Positions 22,410 to 34,174 of a stretch of DNA of 64,000 bases are shown here, piece after piece. Source of the DNA: Bufo bufo (Eukaryota > Chordata > Amphibia > Anura > Bufonidae). Each line of letters starts with the position of its first letter. The first letter of the stretch is position 1. A program made the position numbers and the translations under genes. The stretch is taken from contig NC_053393.1 of the NCBI RefSeq assembly GCF_905171765.1, positions 193,405,921-193,469,920 of the forward strand, given 5' to 3'. The notes beneath the pieces were generated by a model. That model worked only from the letters and a program-made list of their open reading frames with translations. It was not told where the DNA came from and ran no database searches.

Positions 22410-22830
22410 TTAAAACAAACTTGTCACCATGAAAATGTAGTGCAAGTTGCTAGCTGCATGTTATAGAGCAGGAGGAGCTGAGCAGATTGATATATATAGT
22501 TTTATGGGAAAAGATTCAGCAAAACTTGTTATTTATTCATTGAAGTTCCTGCTCAGTGTAGACTCTGAAGTCAAGAAGGCGGTCCTATCAGTGATTGACA
22601 GCCTTTTTTCTAATGACAGTGTATACAGAGATAGATGTCAGTCACGGATAGGACCCTATCCTGGTCTTCAAAGCCCAGAATGAGCAGGAATGTAAATAAA
22701 TGATATGCAGGTTATAATGAATCTTTTCTCACAAAGCTATATATTAATCTGCTCAACTTCTCCTGCTCTATAACTTGCTGCTTGCAGGTTGCATTGCATT
22801 TTCAGTGTCAAATTCTGATTAATGGCATTT
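22410..22830. mobile_element. MITE of the GGAACCTGTCACC family, diverged copy
   Basis: CTTGTCACCATGAAAATG at the left and CATTTTCAGTGTCAA at the right are inverted. The interior (GTGATTGACAGCC, GTGTATACAGAGATAG, ATGAGCAGGAA) matches the better-preserved copy at 58674-60254. Confidence 0.6.
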
Positions 22831-23079
22831 TTACCTAAAGAGATGTCAAAAAAACTGGGGGGGAGCGGAACACCACAGAATGACAAAACCGCCAGTATAA
22901 AGAAAAAAGCTTGTGAGTCCTGTGTTTTATATTCCTTAAAGACCTTTAGATAACATATAACATCTGGAGCCAGTAATAATGCAGAGGTGCAGAAACCGCC
23001 AGCAAACCGCCAGCAAAACCTATGTGTGAAAGCTGTTGCAAGGGGTGTCATACATTAATTAGATCGAAGTTAAACTAAG

Positions 23080-25168
23080 TAGAGATGAGTGAATTTCTTG
23101 AAATTAGTTAAAGGTCCAATTCTGACTAATCAGTCAAAAATTCTACCCCAATCAAAAGTGCTCCAATTGGCCTGAAAACACTCTGACATTCTGAGGTCTC
23201 CTAGCATCTAGGACTTTTTTTCTCTCTTGTCTGTCTCTCCTGTTTTTATGTACCATTAGTTTTTTATCCTTCTCCCCACCCCAACCACCCCTTTTTAGCT
23301 CTTTAACACAATGACTTCAATAGTAAATAATGGCAGAGTGACACTGACATATATAGTTATGGGTAAGTGCATGGTTGTTGGTGTGAAGAAATAGCCTGTT
23401 TATACACACAATGTTTATACACATGATAATATTGTAAAAACCAATGGCTTGTTCTGAGCAAGCTCCCCAAAATTCTCCCTTTTTTGTGAGCAGCATTACT
23501 GCAGTGCGGAACCTCACCAGATATCACAAGTTACATCAGTTACAAAAGATTCATTTTGGCAAAAGTAATGTTTTGGACACTTGCACAGGACAATTTTCCC
23601 CACTTGGGTGTGAAGCCGCCACCTACTGTGCTGAAAACCCTCTCTAATATGACACTGGAGGCTGGAAAAGACAGTACAGCGATAGCAAAATGGGCCAATT
23701 CCAGCAACTGTTCCAATCTGCCTCTTCAGAAGTCCATGGGGGGCAGTGAACAAGGTATGTGCCAGAGAAAGGGCACAGGCATTTAGAAAATGAGACAATT
23801 TTAAACAATTTTTGGCCAGAAGTAGAATTGTGTTATATTTGGAGAACAACGAAACAAGTTTTATGGACAGCTGGCCATAAGTAATAATGCCGCCTGCTGA
23901 ATTACATTTGTGTGCAGAAGCAGATGTCACAGTCTCTCCTGTGACAGGGGTCAGAAGATCTAAGAGACTGGCTGCACGTGATGTAATCTGACAGCTTCTT
24001 TGGTTTCACTTGTTTCTGTGTTGTTGCTGGTTATGACCACACCTCTTGTCTCAGGTGTAGCTTAAGTGGTCATTCCAACTTATCTATTTAGTCTGGTCTC
24101 ACCCATCATGCTATGCGGTTGATAGATCCTTTCTGGCTGTGGAAGTGCTGGTGTTTGGTTCTCCACTGAATTCCTGCTCATCCGCATACTTCGGCGTTAA
24201 GTGTCTTTTTCCTATTTCTAGTTTGTTGTATTCCCCTATCTTTTGGTATTAGACCACAGTAAAATGTGTTGAAATAAACTGGTATATTAACGCAGTGCAA
24301 TCCATTGAATCAAACAGATATATTGATGCAGTACTATGTGTTACACTGGTACAGTACAATATATTGAATTAAACTAGTATATTTATGCAGTACAATGTGT
24401 TGAACTGCACAATTTTAAACAGAAGGAAAATTGCAACTGTTTTTTAGGGCCTTTAGGTAAAGAAGCAATTGCACTGTGTTTCTAGTGAAATATATGCTGT
24501 TGTAGATGCTGGTAACATGCCTATAAAATAATGTATAAACTGTAGAAGCTTGAGGTTTAAAAAAAGGCTGGCTGCTCATCCACAGGAAAAAATGTCTTTG
24601 CAGGCACTACAGGATTTTTTTGATTGTAGTGCAATTGAACTGCTTTCCACTGCCCTCCACTTACTGTAAAACATGCACACAAAACTCTGACCCTATACTT
24701 TCCCTCTCTGATAAAACCCTGACTTTCCTACCTATTAATTCAGTCTACCTAACTAAATATATCCCTAAACTATCCCTACAACACCCTAATATAGCTGGCT
24801 TGTGTCTAACTGGTGTCTTCCAGGACACATGGCAGACATATCCTCTCATATGGCAGGCTGAGCTCAGAATGGTGTCTGTGATTTACACATATTACAGAGT
24901 CTGAAGGACCTGCCAATATCTTACATCCTGACTGGCCACCAGGGTGTCAGCCAATCAGGTTGCCTGTGGGCAAGCACCCCTCCTTCCCAGGGTCATGTGA
25001 TCCTCAGTCTTTATCTTCCCTGCCCTGTTTCTCTTGTAAACTGGCAGGCACGGTTTTCTGCCATTCGTCCACCAAATCGACAAAACTTCAGTTTTGTTTG
25101 GCAAAAGAAATTTAGTAAAATGCGTTACAAATCCAGTTTTTTTTTCATAGCTGATTCACTCGTCTCCA
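23080..25168. mobile_element. hAT-type element with 8-bp target duplication
   Basis: The ends TAGAGATGAGTGAAT and ATTCACTCGTCTCCA are inverted repeats. Flanks are AAACTAAG (23072-23079) and AAAGTAAG (25169-25176), 7 of 8 alike. The interior contains a tandem repeat near 24265-24412 (CAGTACAATGTGTTGAA-type units) and no recognisable transposase. The terminus resembles that of 53692-55258. Confidence 0.65.
24265..24412. repeat. Short tandem repeat, ~50-60-bp units
   Basis: About three degenerate copies of a unit with AAACTGGTATATT-A-GCAGT and CAAT-TATTGAAT. Confidence 0.55.
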
Positions 25169-25176
25169 AAAGTAAG

Positions 25177-26220
25177 TAAGCAAGGAACAGTTTACTTAAA
25201 AGTTAATATCAGCCACTTCACGGAAGATAGCACATTAACCTCTGGTTCAGCTACATTTGCATCTAGAATAAAAAAATCTGTCAACTGGTGAGCATTTATA
25301 AAAAATAAAAAACTTTATTTGTTGCCCAAAGAAACTAATCACAGCACAGGTTTAATTTTTCAAAAGCACAATAAGAAATGAAATCTGTCCTATTGTTATG
25401 GATAGTGGTTGTGGAACCACTGTGCCAACCAATGGATTTGGCTTTGGGCTAAACCTAAGAACACTATCCTAGCGGCTCCCTGGTTTTCACCCTTTAGCCC
25501 CTATATAAGGATCTGGGCTCCTGGAGTGGTCTCTGTGTTGTTGACTGCTGACCCACCGAGAAGGGGAAAGAGACACCTATGTGAAGCACAGAATGGACAG
25601 GCAAACTCATAGTCAGCAACAGGCTAAGGTCAGGGCAGGCACAGTACATGTGAATCTGAGAAGCAGGTCCAAGGTCAGGTCAGACAGCAAAGGGTCAATA
25701 CAATAAACAGTCACAGGTCGACTCAGACAGCGGAGGGTCAGAATCCAGAAATCGGGCCGAAGTCGGTACACGGGTAGACAATCAGATACAGCAAACCTTA
25801 GCACAACTATGGTAAAGTGTAGAGAGTATGGTTGGCACTGCTGTAGGTATAGAATTTAATTTGGTGCTGCACTGGTCATATGTGAGTAACGGTGGTGCTC
25901 AGCATGAAGACATGTGATATTGAAAAAAGAAAGAAAAAAAAGAATGTGGCACTCACCAGGGATACTCTTTGCAGCTTTATTCACATAAAAAGATCAGCGT
26001 CATGTGGGGAAAGCACAGCTAGAGGGCAACAGATGCAAATAAAACTATGGTTGGTTGCTATTGGCAACAAACAGGGTTTTTTTAAGACAGTTTCATAAAT
26101 ATCCTGATGATATATTTTGTTTATGGTGTGTTCTTTTTCAGCTTTTTATCCTTCTTATTTGACTTTTTTATATAGTATATTGCATGTGATTTTATTGCTG
26201 ATATTTTCTTTCTCTCATAG
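25177..26220. other. Intron with unclassified repeat 25397-25800
   Basis: From TGTTATGGATAGTGG (25396) the sequence has a TATATAAGG box near 25502 and later GGTCAGGTCAGACAGC-type repeats, which could be part of an LTR or a DNA element. No second end or target duplication was found. The remainder is plain intron up to the acceptor at 26220. Confidence 0.35.
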
Positions 26221-26360
26221 GTTCCTGATGGAGACATTTATGTTTGAAAAGTATGTACGCTACACAGTAACTATTTACCCTGTAGCTATTGTTGCTTCAG
26301 TTGGCATATTTCTTGGAGTGGATGAGACAACAGAGTTTTCCGACAATGAAATGATGAATG
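26221..26360 (+). CDS. TspO/MBR-like membrane protein, coding exon
   Basis: A 140-bp exon with acceptor TTTCTCTCATAG and donor ATG|GTAAGT. It completes the Trp codon and reads FLMETFMFEKYVRYTVTIYP, a hydrophobic helix VAIVASVGIFLGV, then the acidic linker DETTEFSDNEMMN. It ends with one base (G) of a split codon. The next coding exon is 30.8 kb away. Confidence 0.87.
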
Positions 26361-26808
26361 GTAAGTCCGTTGTAATGTACTTTTGTTTCGATCTCTATCT
26401 CCTCTATTACTATCTAGCCCTACTCAACAGGTTATCAAACATGAAAATAGTTCAGGGGAAAGGCAATGAGGGAGATCTAAACTAGTGCAAAGGAGGCCCA
26501 TTGCAACTGATCAGAGGCCATCTCTTAATGTTCAGATGCCTTATTTTAAGAAAAAGTTGCAACCTGCAACCCACATTGAGTTTAGTGGATCATACCACAG
26601 ATTATTCTTATTAAAATTTGTACAGAATTCTACAGAAAAACTTGTCTGCGTATGAAAACACATGCGGATCTACAGTCCAGAACCCATGCACCTTTATGGC
26701 AGCCCAATTATGTATAAAATGGAGCCACAATCTAGCTATCTGCATAATACCATATAGCCCTAAATTTAGAAAAATAATATGATACTGTAGCACAATGGAC
26801 ACACTCCT
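26361..26808. other. Intron start, no recognised feature
   Basis: Unique-looking AT-rich sequence between the donor and the transposon block beginning at 26809. Confidence 0.45.
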
Positions 26809-27022
26809 TTAAAGGGGTTGTCTCACCTCCTTTTTTACAGGCTCCCTCGCAGCTCTTGGGGCCTCAGTTCCCTGCTTGCTGGGGGCGGAGCTGAAGGCAC
26901 AGCGAGCAGGGCAGGGAGGATGCAACCCTGCCCCTTTTGCTTGTGCGTGCGCGCACCCTGTAAATCCTATGAGCCTGTAGTAAAGCTCAGACGAGGTGGC
27001 CGGGCCGGGAGTGACTGCACAT

Positions 27023-28381
27023 AGTAACATAGTAACATAGTACATAAGGCCGAAAAAAGACATTTGTCCATCCAGTTCGGCCTGTCATCCTGCAAGTTGA
27101 TCCAGAGGAAGGCAAAAAAATACCCTGTGAGGTAGAAACCAATTTTCCTCACTTTAGGGGAATAAAAAATTCCTTCCCGACTCCAATCAGGCAATCAGAA
27201 TAACTCCCTGGATCAACGACCCCTCTCTAGTAGCTATAGCCTGTAATATTATTACACTCCAGAAACACATCCAGGCCCCTCTTGAATTCCTTTATTGTAC
27301 TCGCCATCACCACCTCCTCAGGCAGAGAGTTCCATAGTCTCACTGCTCTTACCGTAAAGAATCCTCTTCTATGTTTGTGTACAAACCTTCTTTCCTCCAA
27401 ACGCAGAGGATGTCCCCTCGTCACAGTCCTGGGGATGAATAGATGATGGGAGAGATCTCTGTACTGACCCCTGATATATTTATACATAGTAATTAGATCT
27501 CCCCTCAGTCGTCTTTTTTCTAACGTGAATAACCCTAATTTTGATAATCTTTCAGGGTACTGTAGTTGCCCCATTCCAGTTATTACTTTAGTTGCCCTCC
27601 TCTGGACCCTCTCCAGCTCTGCTATGTCTGCCTTGTTCACGGGAGCCCAGAACTGTACACAGTACTCCATGTGTGGTCTGACTAATGATTTGTAAAGTAG
27701 TAGGAATATGTTCTCATCACGGGCATCTATGCCCCTTTTGATGCAACCCGTTATCTTATTGGCCTTGGCAGCAGCTGCCTGGACTGGTTTTTGCAGCTTA
27801 GTTTGCTGTTTATTAAAATTCCTAGATCCTTTTCCATGTCAGTGTCACCAACTGTTTTACCATTTAGTATGTACGGGTGACTTGCATTATTCCTTCCCAT
27901 GTGCATAACTTTACATTTGTCAGTGTTAAACCTCATCTGCCACTTATCTGCCCAAGCCTCCAATCTATCCAGATCCCCCTGTAGTAGTATACTGTCCTCT
28001 TCAGTGTTAATTACTTTACACAGTTTAGTGTCATCTGCGAAAATTGATATTTTACTATGCAAGCCTTCTATGAGATCATTAATGAATATATTGAAGAGAA
28101 TAGGGCCCAATACTGACCCCTGAGGTACTTCACTAGTGACAGGGACCCAATCTGAGTGTGTACCATTAATAACCACCCTCTGTTTTCTATCAGTGAACCA
28201 GTTACTTACCCACTTACAGACATTTTCTCCCAGTCCGAGCATTCTCATTTTATATACTAACCTTTTATGTGATACAGTGTCAAATGCTTTGGAGAAGTCC
28301 AGATATACGACATCCATTGATTCGCCGCTGTCAAGTCTAGAACTTACCTCCTCATAGAAACTGATTAAATTAGTTTGACAT
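27023..28381 (-). pseudogene. CR1-superfamily LINE, 5'-truncated RT
   Basis: On the minus strand 28317-27751 holds the RT palm: MDVVYLDFSKAFDTVSHKRL, QGSVLGPILFNIFINDL and FADDTK, with LGILINSKL near its end. 27670-27227 holds the C-terminal domain (YCVQFWAPVNK, RVQRRATK, LWNSLP, FKRGLDVFL). A frame break separates the two. The 3' end is a short (ACATAGTA)n tail near 27023, as in CR1-like LINEs. Flanking GCACAT (27017-27022 and 28382-28387) may be the target duplication. 5'-truncated, so inactive. Confidence 0.8.
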
Positions 28382-28571
28382 GCACATTAATTTGTGCGCG
28401 CTCGCTCCCGTGAAATCCGGCCACTAGATCACCCGGCCGATAGGCTTTCTGTGCACCTGCGCGGCAACCCCTAGAAACGAGTATGGAATTTGGGGCACTA
28501 TAAAGAGGAATAAGAGGTGACAGGGCAAATTGGAAAATGGATCTATATTACAGAAACCATCCTAGAACTAC

Positions 28572-29216
28572 TGTCACTACCAGAGCTTTGGGACGTTCTC
28601 ACAGCTCTGTTTCTCCACCCCTGTGATGATGTCACTACTAGAGCTGGGAGGAGTTCTCACTACTCTGTTTACTTTTGGTTTCTTTCACCACAGCTGTCCT
28701 TCATGTGTTTGATTTTCCTCTCTTTATATCACCCCTCCTCCTATGATAGGATGTGGATTATAGTTCTCACTTCAGTTGTAGCTCTGGCTTTAGTTTCTTC
28801 ACTTGTAGCTATCAGTTCACTGGACCTGTGTTCTGCTGCAGCTAGCACTCTGGATATTGCCAGCCTGTCCTTGGATCCGTCTTCTCTGCGGCTGCAACAC
28901 CGTCAGCTAAGTGTGCAGACATTGTTGTGTTCCTGTTTATTTTCTGACTGGATCTGAGGTGGCCACGGTTCCCTCCATATACTGAGTAGGGCACTGGTGG
29001 CCGTGCCCCTTCCACTATTGTAGGGGTTACAGTGGTCATTAGTCTTAGGCACGTGGGCATGCCTCTTTCCGCCATTTGGATCCAGGCATGTGCTTTAGCA
29101 GAATAGGGAGAGCGTTGAGGGTCGGACAGGGGTCACCCGTTATCCTCCCTAGTTCTGGGTCCAGTCAGTAGCTCTGTACTGTGTATTACTATTGTTGCCC
29201 ACATACAGCCGTGACA
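28572..29216 (+). repeat. Gypsy 5' LTR
   Basis: Starts TGTCACTACCAG and ends CAGCCGTGACA. Differs from the 3' LTR at ~28979 (T versus C) and in GGATCCAGGC versus GGATCCGGGC. CTCTTTATATCACC near 28719 is a possible TATA-like element. Confidence 0.93.
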
Positions 29217-29247
29217 TTATAATCCACCAAAACCGTCCTTTTTTGAC

Positions 29248-32200
29248 ATGGATCCGCTTTCTGGCCTGGTTGACCGCATGCAGGGTCTTTCTTTGGAAGT
29301 AGCGGATCTCCGTCAATCTATGACTCAGCTTCAAGCATTGGGCCCTGCTCCGGCTCATGGAGTCTGTTGCGAGCCAAAGGTCTCACTTCCGGAGACGTTC
29401 TCCGGGGGCAGTGAGAATTTTGTTCGTTTCAGAGAGGCATGCAAACTCCATTTTTGCTTGTGTCCTCACTCTTCTGGTAATCAAGAGCAGAGGGTGAGGA
29501 TTGTCATCTCCCTGCTCAGGGGTAATGCTCAGACTTGGGCTTTTTCGCTGCCATCAGGGGATCCCTCCCTTCGATCCGTGGAGGGATTTTTTGTGGCCCT
29601 GGGGCAGATTTATGATGACCCGGATCGTGTTGCTCTGGCCGAATCTAACCTACGTGTTTTATGCCAGAACAAACGGTCTGCGGAGCTTTATTGTTCTGAA
29701 TTTCGGAGATGGGCAGCTGATTCGGGTTGGAATGATGCTGCACTCCGGAGTCAGTTCTGTCATGGTCTCTCGGAGAGATTAAAAGATGCGTTTGCTTTCC
29801 ATGAGAGACCAACGTCCTTAGAGTCTGCCATGTCATTGGCGGTACGCCTTGACAGGCGTCTAAGAGAAAGAAACGAGACCTCTCTGTCCAGCCATTGTCA
29901 GTCTAGGGGAAGTGGTGCGGACTCATTCAGTGTGCAGGGGCCTCATCCTGTCTCGCTCCCCTCTGAGGAGGAGCCCATGCAGCTAGCTCGACTTGCCCCT
30001 GATAAAAGAGGATTTAGTCCTCAGAGTATGGTCTGTTTTTGTTGTGGGGGCATAGGTCATTTGGCAAATGTTTGTCCATCTAGGAGATTCTTGAACCGTA
30101 CTAAGAGCGATAATAAGAGAAAAATCTCAAAAGGTAAATCATCAAGTTCTGCTTCATCTGCTACTTTGGGCAAAGTTGATGTAGGATTTGATGCTTTTCC
30201 TCTGACCTGCAGTTCCCGTTTTCTCCTGTCTGCCAGGGTGGCGCTAGAGAGCAAAGTCATTTCTTGTGAGATTTTTGTCGATAGTGGAGCGGCCGTCAAT
30301 CTTATTGACACTCAATTTGTAGCCATGCATGGTTTTCAGGTTTGCACATTAGATAAAGATATACCTGTTTTTGCTATTGACTCTGCTCCACTCTCACAGA
30401 GATCTCTGAAAGGCATTGTTCACAATATCCGGCTAGCTGTAGGTGACACTCATGTGGAGGATATATCTTGTTTTGTCCTTAACGGATTGCCGTCTCCTCT
30501 AGTTTTGGGGTTACCCTGGCTCACTAGACATAACCCCACTATTGATTGGCAAGGAAGGCAAATAAATGAGTGGAGTGACTTTTGTAGAGAGAATTGTCTC
30601 ACAGCGACTTTTGCAGAGGTGTCTACTAAAACGGTGCCATCATTTCTCTCTGATTTCTCGGACGTGTTTTCCGAGAGCGGTGTTCAGGAGCTACCTCCTC
30701 ACCGGGAGTTTGACTGTCCCATTAACCTCATTCCCGGCGCCAAGCTGCCAAAAGCACGCCTCTACAATCTCTCACAACCGGAAAGAATCGCTATGCGAAC
30801 TTACATCTCCGAGAGTCTCGAAAAGGGGCATATTCGTCCCTCAAAGTCACCTGTGGCCGCGGGTTTTTTTTTTGTTAAAAAGAAAGATGGCTCTCTGAGA
30901 CCTTGCCTAGATTTTAGGGAGCTGAACCGTATCACGATTCGCGATCCCTATCCCCTTCCTCTGATCCCGGACCTCTTCAATCAAATTGTTGGGGCCAAGG
31001 TGTTTTCCAAATTGGATTTGAGAGGCGCGTACAACCTGGTCAGGGTCAGAGAGGGGGATGAATGGAAAACGGCCTTTAATACCCCTGACGGGCATTTCGA
31101 GAATCTCGTTATGCCTTTCGGCCTGATGAATGCTCCGGCCGTCTTTCAGCATTTTGTTAATAGTATTTTCTATCATTTAATGGGGAAATTTGTATTGGTG
31201 TATCTTGATGATATTTTGATTTTTTCCCCTGATGTTCAGACCCATCAGGATCATCTTTTTCAGGTTCTGCAGATTCTGCGGGAAAATAAATTGTACGCCA
31301 AGCTGGAGAAATGTCTTTTTATGGTATCGGAGATTCAATTTCTGGGTTTTCTCCTCTCTGCTTCTGGTTTTCGCATGGATCCCGAGAAGGTCCGTGCTGT
31401 ACTTGAGTGGGAGCTTCCTGAGAATCAGAAGGCATTGATGCGCTTTCTGGGTTTTGCGAACTATTACAGAAAGTTCATTTTGAATTATTCCTCTGTTGTC
31501 AAACCCCTCACTGACATGACAAAAAAGGGGGCGGATTTTTCCTCTTGGTCGGAGGAGGCGCTTGCAGCCTTTTCTAAGATTAAAGAGAATTTTGCGTCTG
31601 CTCCCGTCTTGGTGCATCCCGATGTTTCCTTACCTTTTATTGTTGAGGTGGATGCTTCCGAGGTGGGTCTGGGTGCGGTTTTGTCCCAGGGCCCTTCCCC
31701 TGCCAAGTGGCGACCCTGTGCCTTTTTCTCTAAAAAACTCTCCCCGGCAGAGAGAAACTATGATGTGGGCGATAGGGAGTTGTTGGCCATCAAGTTGGCT
31801 TTCGAGGAATGGCGCCATTGGTTGGAGGGGGCCAGGCACCCTATCACCGTTTTTACCGACCATAAGAATCTGGCATACTTGGAGTCGGCCAGGCGTATGA
31901 ATCCGAGACAGGCCAGATGGTCTCTGTTCTTCTCCAGATTCAATTTTGTTGTTACATTCCGACCTGGGATAAAAAATGTGAAGGCTGATGCTCTCTCTCG
32001 CTGTTTTCCGGGAGGAGGAAACTCCGAGGACCCGGGTCCCATTTTGGCGGAGGGGGTAGTTGTTTCTGCTCTATATTCCGATTTGGAGGCCGAGGTCCAG
32101 GCTGCCCAGACTGAGACACCTGCCCGTTGTCCTTCTGGGAAGTTGTTCGTGCCTCCTGAGCTACGTCACAAACTCTTTAAGGAGCATCATGATACGGTTC

Positions 32201-33525
32201 TTGCTGGTCACCCCGGGAGTAGAGCCACGGTGGATCTGATTGCTCGGAGATTTTGGTGGCCGGCTCTTCGTAAGTCGGTGGAGGGTTTTGTGGCTGCTTG
32301 TGAGACGTGCGCTCGCGCTAAGGTCCCTCGTTCACGGCCTTCAGGTTCCCTTCTCCCGTTACCCATTCCTTCCCGTCCTTGGACACACCTGTCCATGGAC
32401 TTTATCACGGATCTTCCTCGTTCCTCGGGGAAGTCGGTGATCCTGGTGGTGGTGGACCGTTTTAGCAAGATGGCTCATTTCGTACCTTTCCCTGGTTTAC
32501 CTAATGCTAAAACGTTGGCGCAAGCTTTTGTCGACCATATTGTTAAATTGCACGGCATTCCCTCTGATATTGTTTCCGATAGAGGCACGCAGTTTGTGTC
32601 CAGGTTCTGGAAGGCTTTCTGTTCTCGCCTGGGGGTTCGGCTGTCCTTCTCTTCTGCTTTTCATCCGCAGTCGAATGGTCAGACTGAGCGCCTCAATCAG
32701 AATCTGGAGACATATTTGCGCTGTTTTGTTTCTGAGAACCAGGAGGATTGGTGTTCATTTCTCCCTCTTGCTGAGTTTGCTCTGAACAACCGTCGTCAGG
32801 AATCTTCTGATAAGTCACCATTCTTTGGTGCATATGGGTTCCATCCACAGTTTGGGACATTCTCGGGAGGGGCTCTTTCTGGTTTACCTGAGGAGGAGAG
32901 ATTTTCCTCGTCTTTGTCTACCATTTGGCAAAAGATTCAGGGTAATCTTAAAAAGATGAGTGAGAGGTATAAGCGTGTGGCTGATAAGAGACGTGTGCCT
33001 GGTCCGGACCTGAATGTGGGTGATCTGGTGTGGTTGTCTACTAGAAACATTAAGTTGAAGGTTCCCTCCTGGAAATTGGGTCCCAAGTTTATTGGGCCTT
33101 ATAAAATCTTGTCAGTCATCAATCCTGTTGCCTTCCGTCTTGATCTTCCACGGGTTTGGAAGATACATAATGTATTTCACAGATCTCTCTTAAAACCATA
33201 TGTCCAGCCCACGGTACCCTCCTCTTTGCCTCCTCCTCCGATTTTGGTTGATGGCAATCTGGAGTTTGAGGTTTCCAGAATTGTGGACTCTCGCATGGTC
33301 CGCGGTTCTCTTCAGTACCTCGTTCATTGGAAGGGTTATGGTCCTGAGGAGAGGATGTGGGTTCCGGTGTCGGACATTAAAGCCACTCGCCTCATCAGGG
33401 CATTTCATAGGGCTCATCCTGAGAAGGTGGGTCCTGGGTGTCCGGAGTCCACCCGTAGAGGGGGGGGTACTGTCACTACCAGAGCTTTGGGACGTTCTCA
33501 CAGCTCTGTTTCTCCACCCCTGTGA
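29248..33525 (+). CDS. Gypsy Gag-Pol polyprotein with chromodomain
   Basis: A 1425-residue frame without stops. Domains in order: gag capsid-like region (1-~250); CCHC zinc knuckle CFCCGGIGHLANVC (~262-275); aspartic protease FVDSGAAVNLID (~344); reverse transcriptase with CLDFRELN (~554) and YLDD (~652); RNase H with VEVDASEVGLG (~796) and FTDHKNL (~868); integrase with an HHCC zinc region (~980-1020) and catalytic SMDF, SDRGTQF, NGQTERL (~1049, 1109, 1143); and a C-terminal chromodomain (VSRIVDSR..., YLVHWKGYG, ~1340-1393). Chromodomains direct integration towards modified histones in known chromoviruses. Gag and pol share one frame with no visible frameshift site. The last ~18 residues read into the 3' LTR. 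Intact residues and matching LTRs suggest recent activity. Confidence 0.95.
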   Translation: MDPLSGLVDRMQGLSLEVADLRQSMTQLQALGPAPAHGVCCEPKVSLPETFSGGSENFVRFREACKLHFCLCPHSSGNQEQRVRIVISLLRGNAQTWAFSLPSGDPSLRSVEGFFVALGQIYDDPDRVALAESNLRVLCQNKRSAELYCSEFRRWAADSGWNDAALRSQFCHGLSERLKDAFAFHERPTSLESAMSLAVRLDRRLRERNETSLSSHCQSRGSGADSFSVQGPHPVSLPSEEEPMQLARLAPDKRGFSPQSMVCFCCGGIGHLANVCPSRRFLNRTKSDNKRKISKGKSSSSASSATLGKVDVGFDAFPLTCSSRFLLSARVALESKVISCEIFVDSGAAVNLIDTQFVAMHGFQVCTLDKDIPVFAIDSAPLSQRSLKGIVHNIRLAVGDTHVEDISCFVLNGLPSPLVLGLPWLTRHNPTIDWQGRQINEWSDFCRENCLTATFAEVSTKTVPSFLSDFSDVFSESGVQELPPHREFDCPINLIPGAKLPKARLYNLSQPERIAMRTYISESLEKGHIRPSKSPVAAGFFFVKKKDGSLRPCLDFRELNRITIRDPYPLPLIPDLFNQIVGAKVFSKLDLRGAYNLVRVREGDEWKTAFNTPDGHFENLVMPFGLMNAPAVFQHFVNSIFYHLMGKFVLVYLDDILIFSPDVQTHQDHLFQVLQILRENKLYAKLEKCLFMVSEIQFLGFLLSASGFRMDPEKVRAVLEWELPENQKALMRFLGFANYYRKFILNYSSVVKPLTDMTKKGADFSSWSEEALAAFSKIKENFASAPVLVHPDVSLPFIVEVDASEVGLGAVLSQGPSPAKWRPCAFFSKKLSPAERNYDVGDRELLAIKLAFEEWRHWLEGARHPITVFTDHKNLAYLESARRMNPRQARWSLFFSRFNFVVTFRPGIKNVKADALSRCFPGGGNSEDPGPILAEGVVVSALYSDLEAEVQAAQTETPARCPSGKLFVPPELRHKLFKEHHDTVLAGHPGSRATVDLIARRFWWPALRKSVEGFVAACETCARAKVPRSRPSGSLLPLPIPSRPWTHLSMDFITDLPRSSGKSVILVVVDRFSKMAHFVPFPGLPNAKTLAQAFVDHIVKLHGIPSDIVSDRGTQFVSRFWKAFCSRLGVRLSFSSAFHPQSNGQTERLNQNLETYLRCFVSENQEDWCSFLPLAEFALNNRRQESSDKSPFFGAYGFHPQFGTFSGGALSGLPEEERFSSSLSTIWQKIQGNLKKMSERYKRVADKRRVPGPDLNVGDLVWLSTRNIKLKVPSWKLGPKFIGPYKILSVINPVAFRLDLPRVWKIHNVFHRSLLKPYVQPTVPSSLPPPPILVDGNLEFEVSRIVDSRMVRGSLQYLVHWKGYGPEERMWVPVSDIKATRLIRAFHRAHPEKVGPGCPESTRRGGGTVTTRALGRSHSSVSPPL

Positions 33526-34115
33526 TGATGTCACTACTAGAGCTGGGAGGAGTTCTCACTACTCTGTTTACTTTTGGTTTCTTTCACCACAGCTGTCCTT
33601 CATGTGTTTGATTTTCCTCTCTTTATATCACCCCTCCTCCTATGATAGGATGTGGATTATAGTTCTCACTTCAGTTGTAGCTCTGGCTTTAGTTTCTTCA
33701 CTTGTAGCTATCAGTTCACTGGACCTGTGTTCTGCTGCAGCTAGCACTCTGGATATTGCCAGCCTGTCCTTGGATCCGTCTTCTCTGCGGCTGCAACACC
33801 GTCAGCTAAGTGTGCAGACATTGTTGTGTTCCTGTTTATTTTCTGACTGGATCTGAGGTGGCCACGGTTCCCTCCATACACTGAGTAGGGCACTGGTGGC
33901 CGTGCCCCTTCCACTATTGTAGGGGTTACAGTGGTCATTAGTCTTAGGCACGTGGGCATGCCTCTTTCCGCCATTTGGATCCGGGCATGTGCTTTAGCAG
34001 AATAGGGAGAGCGTTGAGGGTCGGACAGGGGTCACCCGTTATCCTCCCTAGTTCTGGGTCCAGTCAGTAGCTCTGTACTGTGTATTACTATTGTTGCCCA
34101 CATACAGCCGTGACA
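33471..34115 (+). repeat. Gypsy 3' LTR
   Basis: Same 645 bp as the 5' LTR apart from two substitutions; preceded by the polypurine tract and followed by the target duplication ACTAC. Confidence 0.93.
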
Positions 34116-34174
34116 ACTACAAGGAAGTGATTAAATGGTGATTACTGAGGTGAGACAACCCATTTAAAACTTAA

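Larger units (their letters stand above)
28572..34115 (+). mobile_element. Full-length Gypsy (Metaviridae) chromovirus-type LTR retrotransposon
   Basis: Two 645-bp LTRs (28572-29216 and 33471-34115) begin TGTCAC and end GTGACA. They are flanked by the 5-bp duplication ACTAC (28567-28571 and 34116-34120). By eye the LTRs differ at only two positions. A G-rich polypurine tract (AGAGGGGGGGGTA) lies before the 3' LTR. One uninterrupted gag-pol frame fills the interior. I see no obvious tRNA primer-binding site just after the 5' LTR. Confidence 0.95.
26813..34163. mobile_element. MITE split by a CR1 LINE and a Gypsy element
   Basis: GGGGTTGTCTCACC at 26814 and GGTGAGACAACCC near 34149-34161 are inverted ends, with TTTAAA (a TTAA-type site) outside each. 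Removing the two later insertions (27023-28381 and 28572-34115) leaves under 500 bp. Superfamily is tentative. Confidence 0.55.

Noticed and set aside
25396..25800. Solo LTR
   Set aside because: It starts TGTTATGG and has a TATATAAGG box, but no matching end or target duplication could be found.
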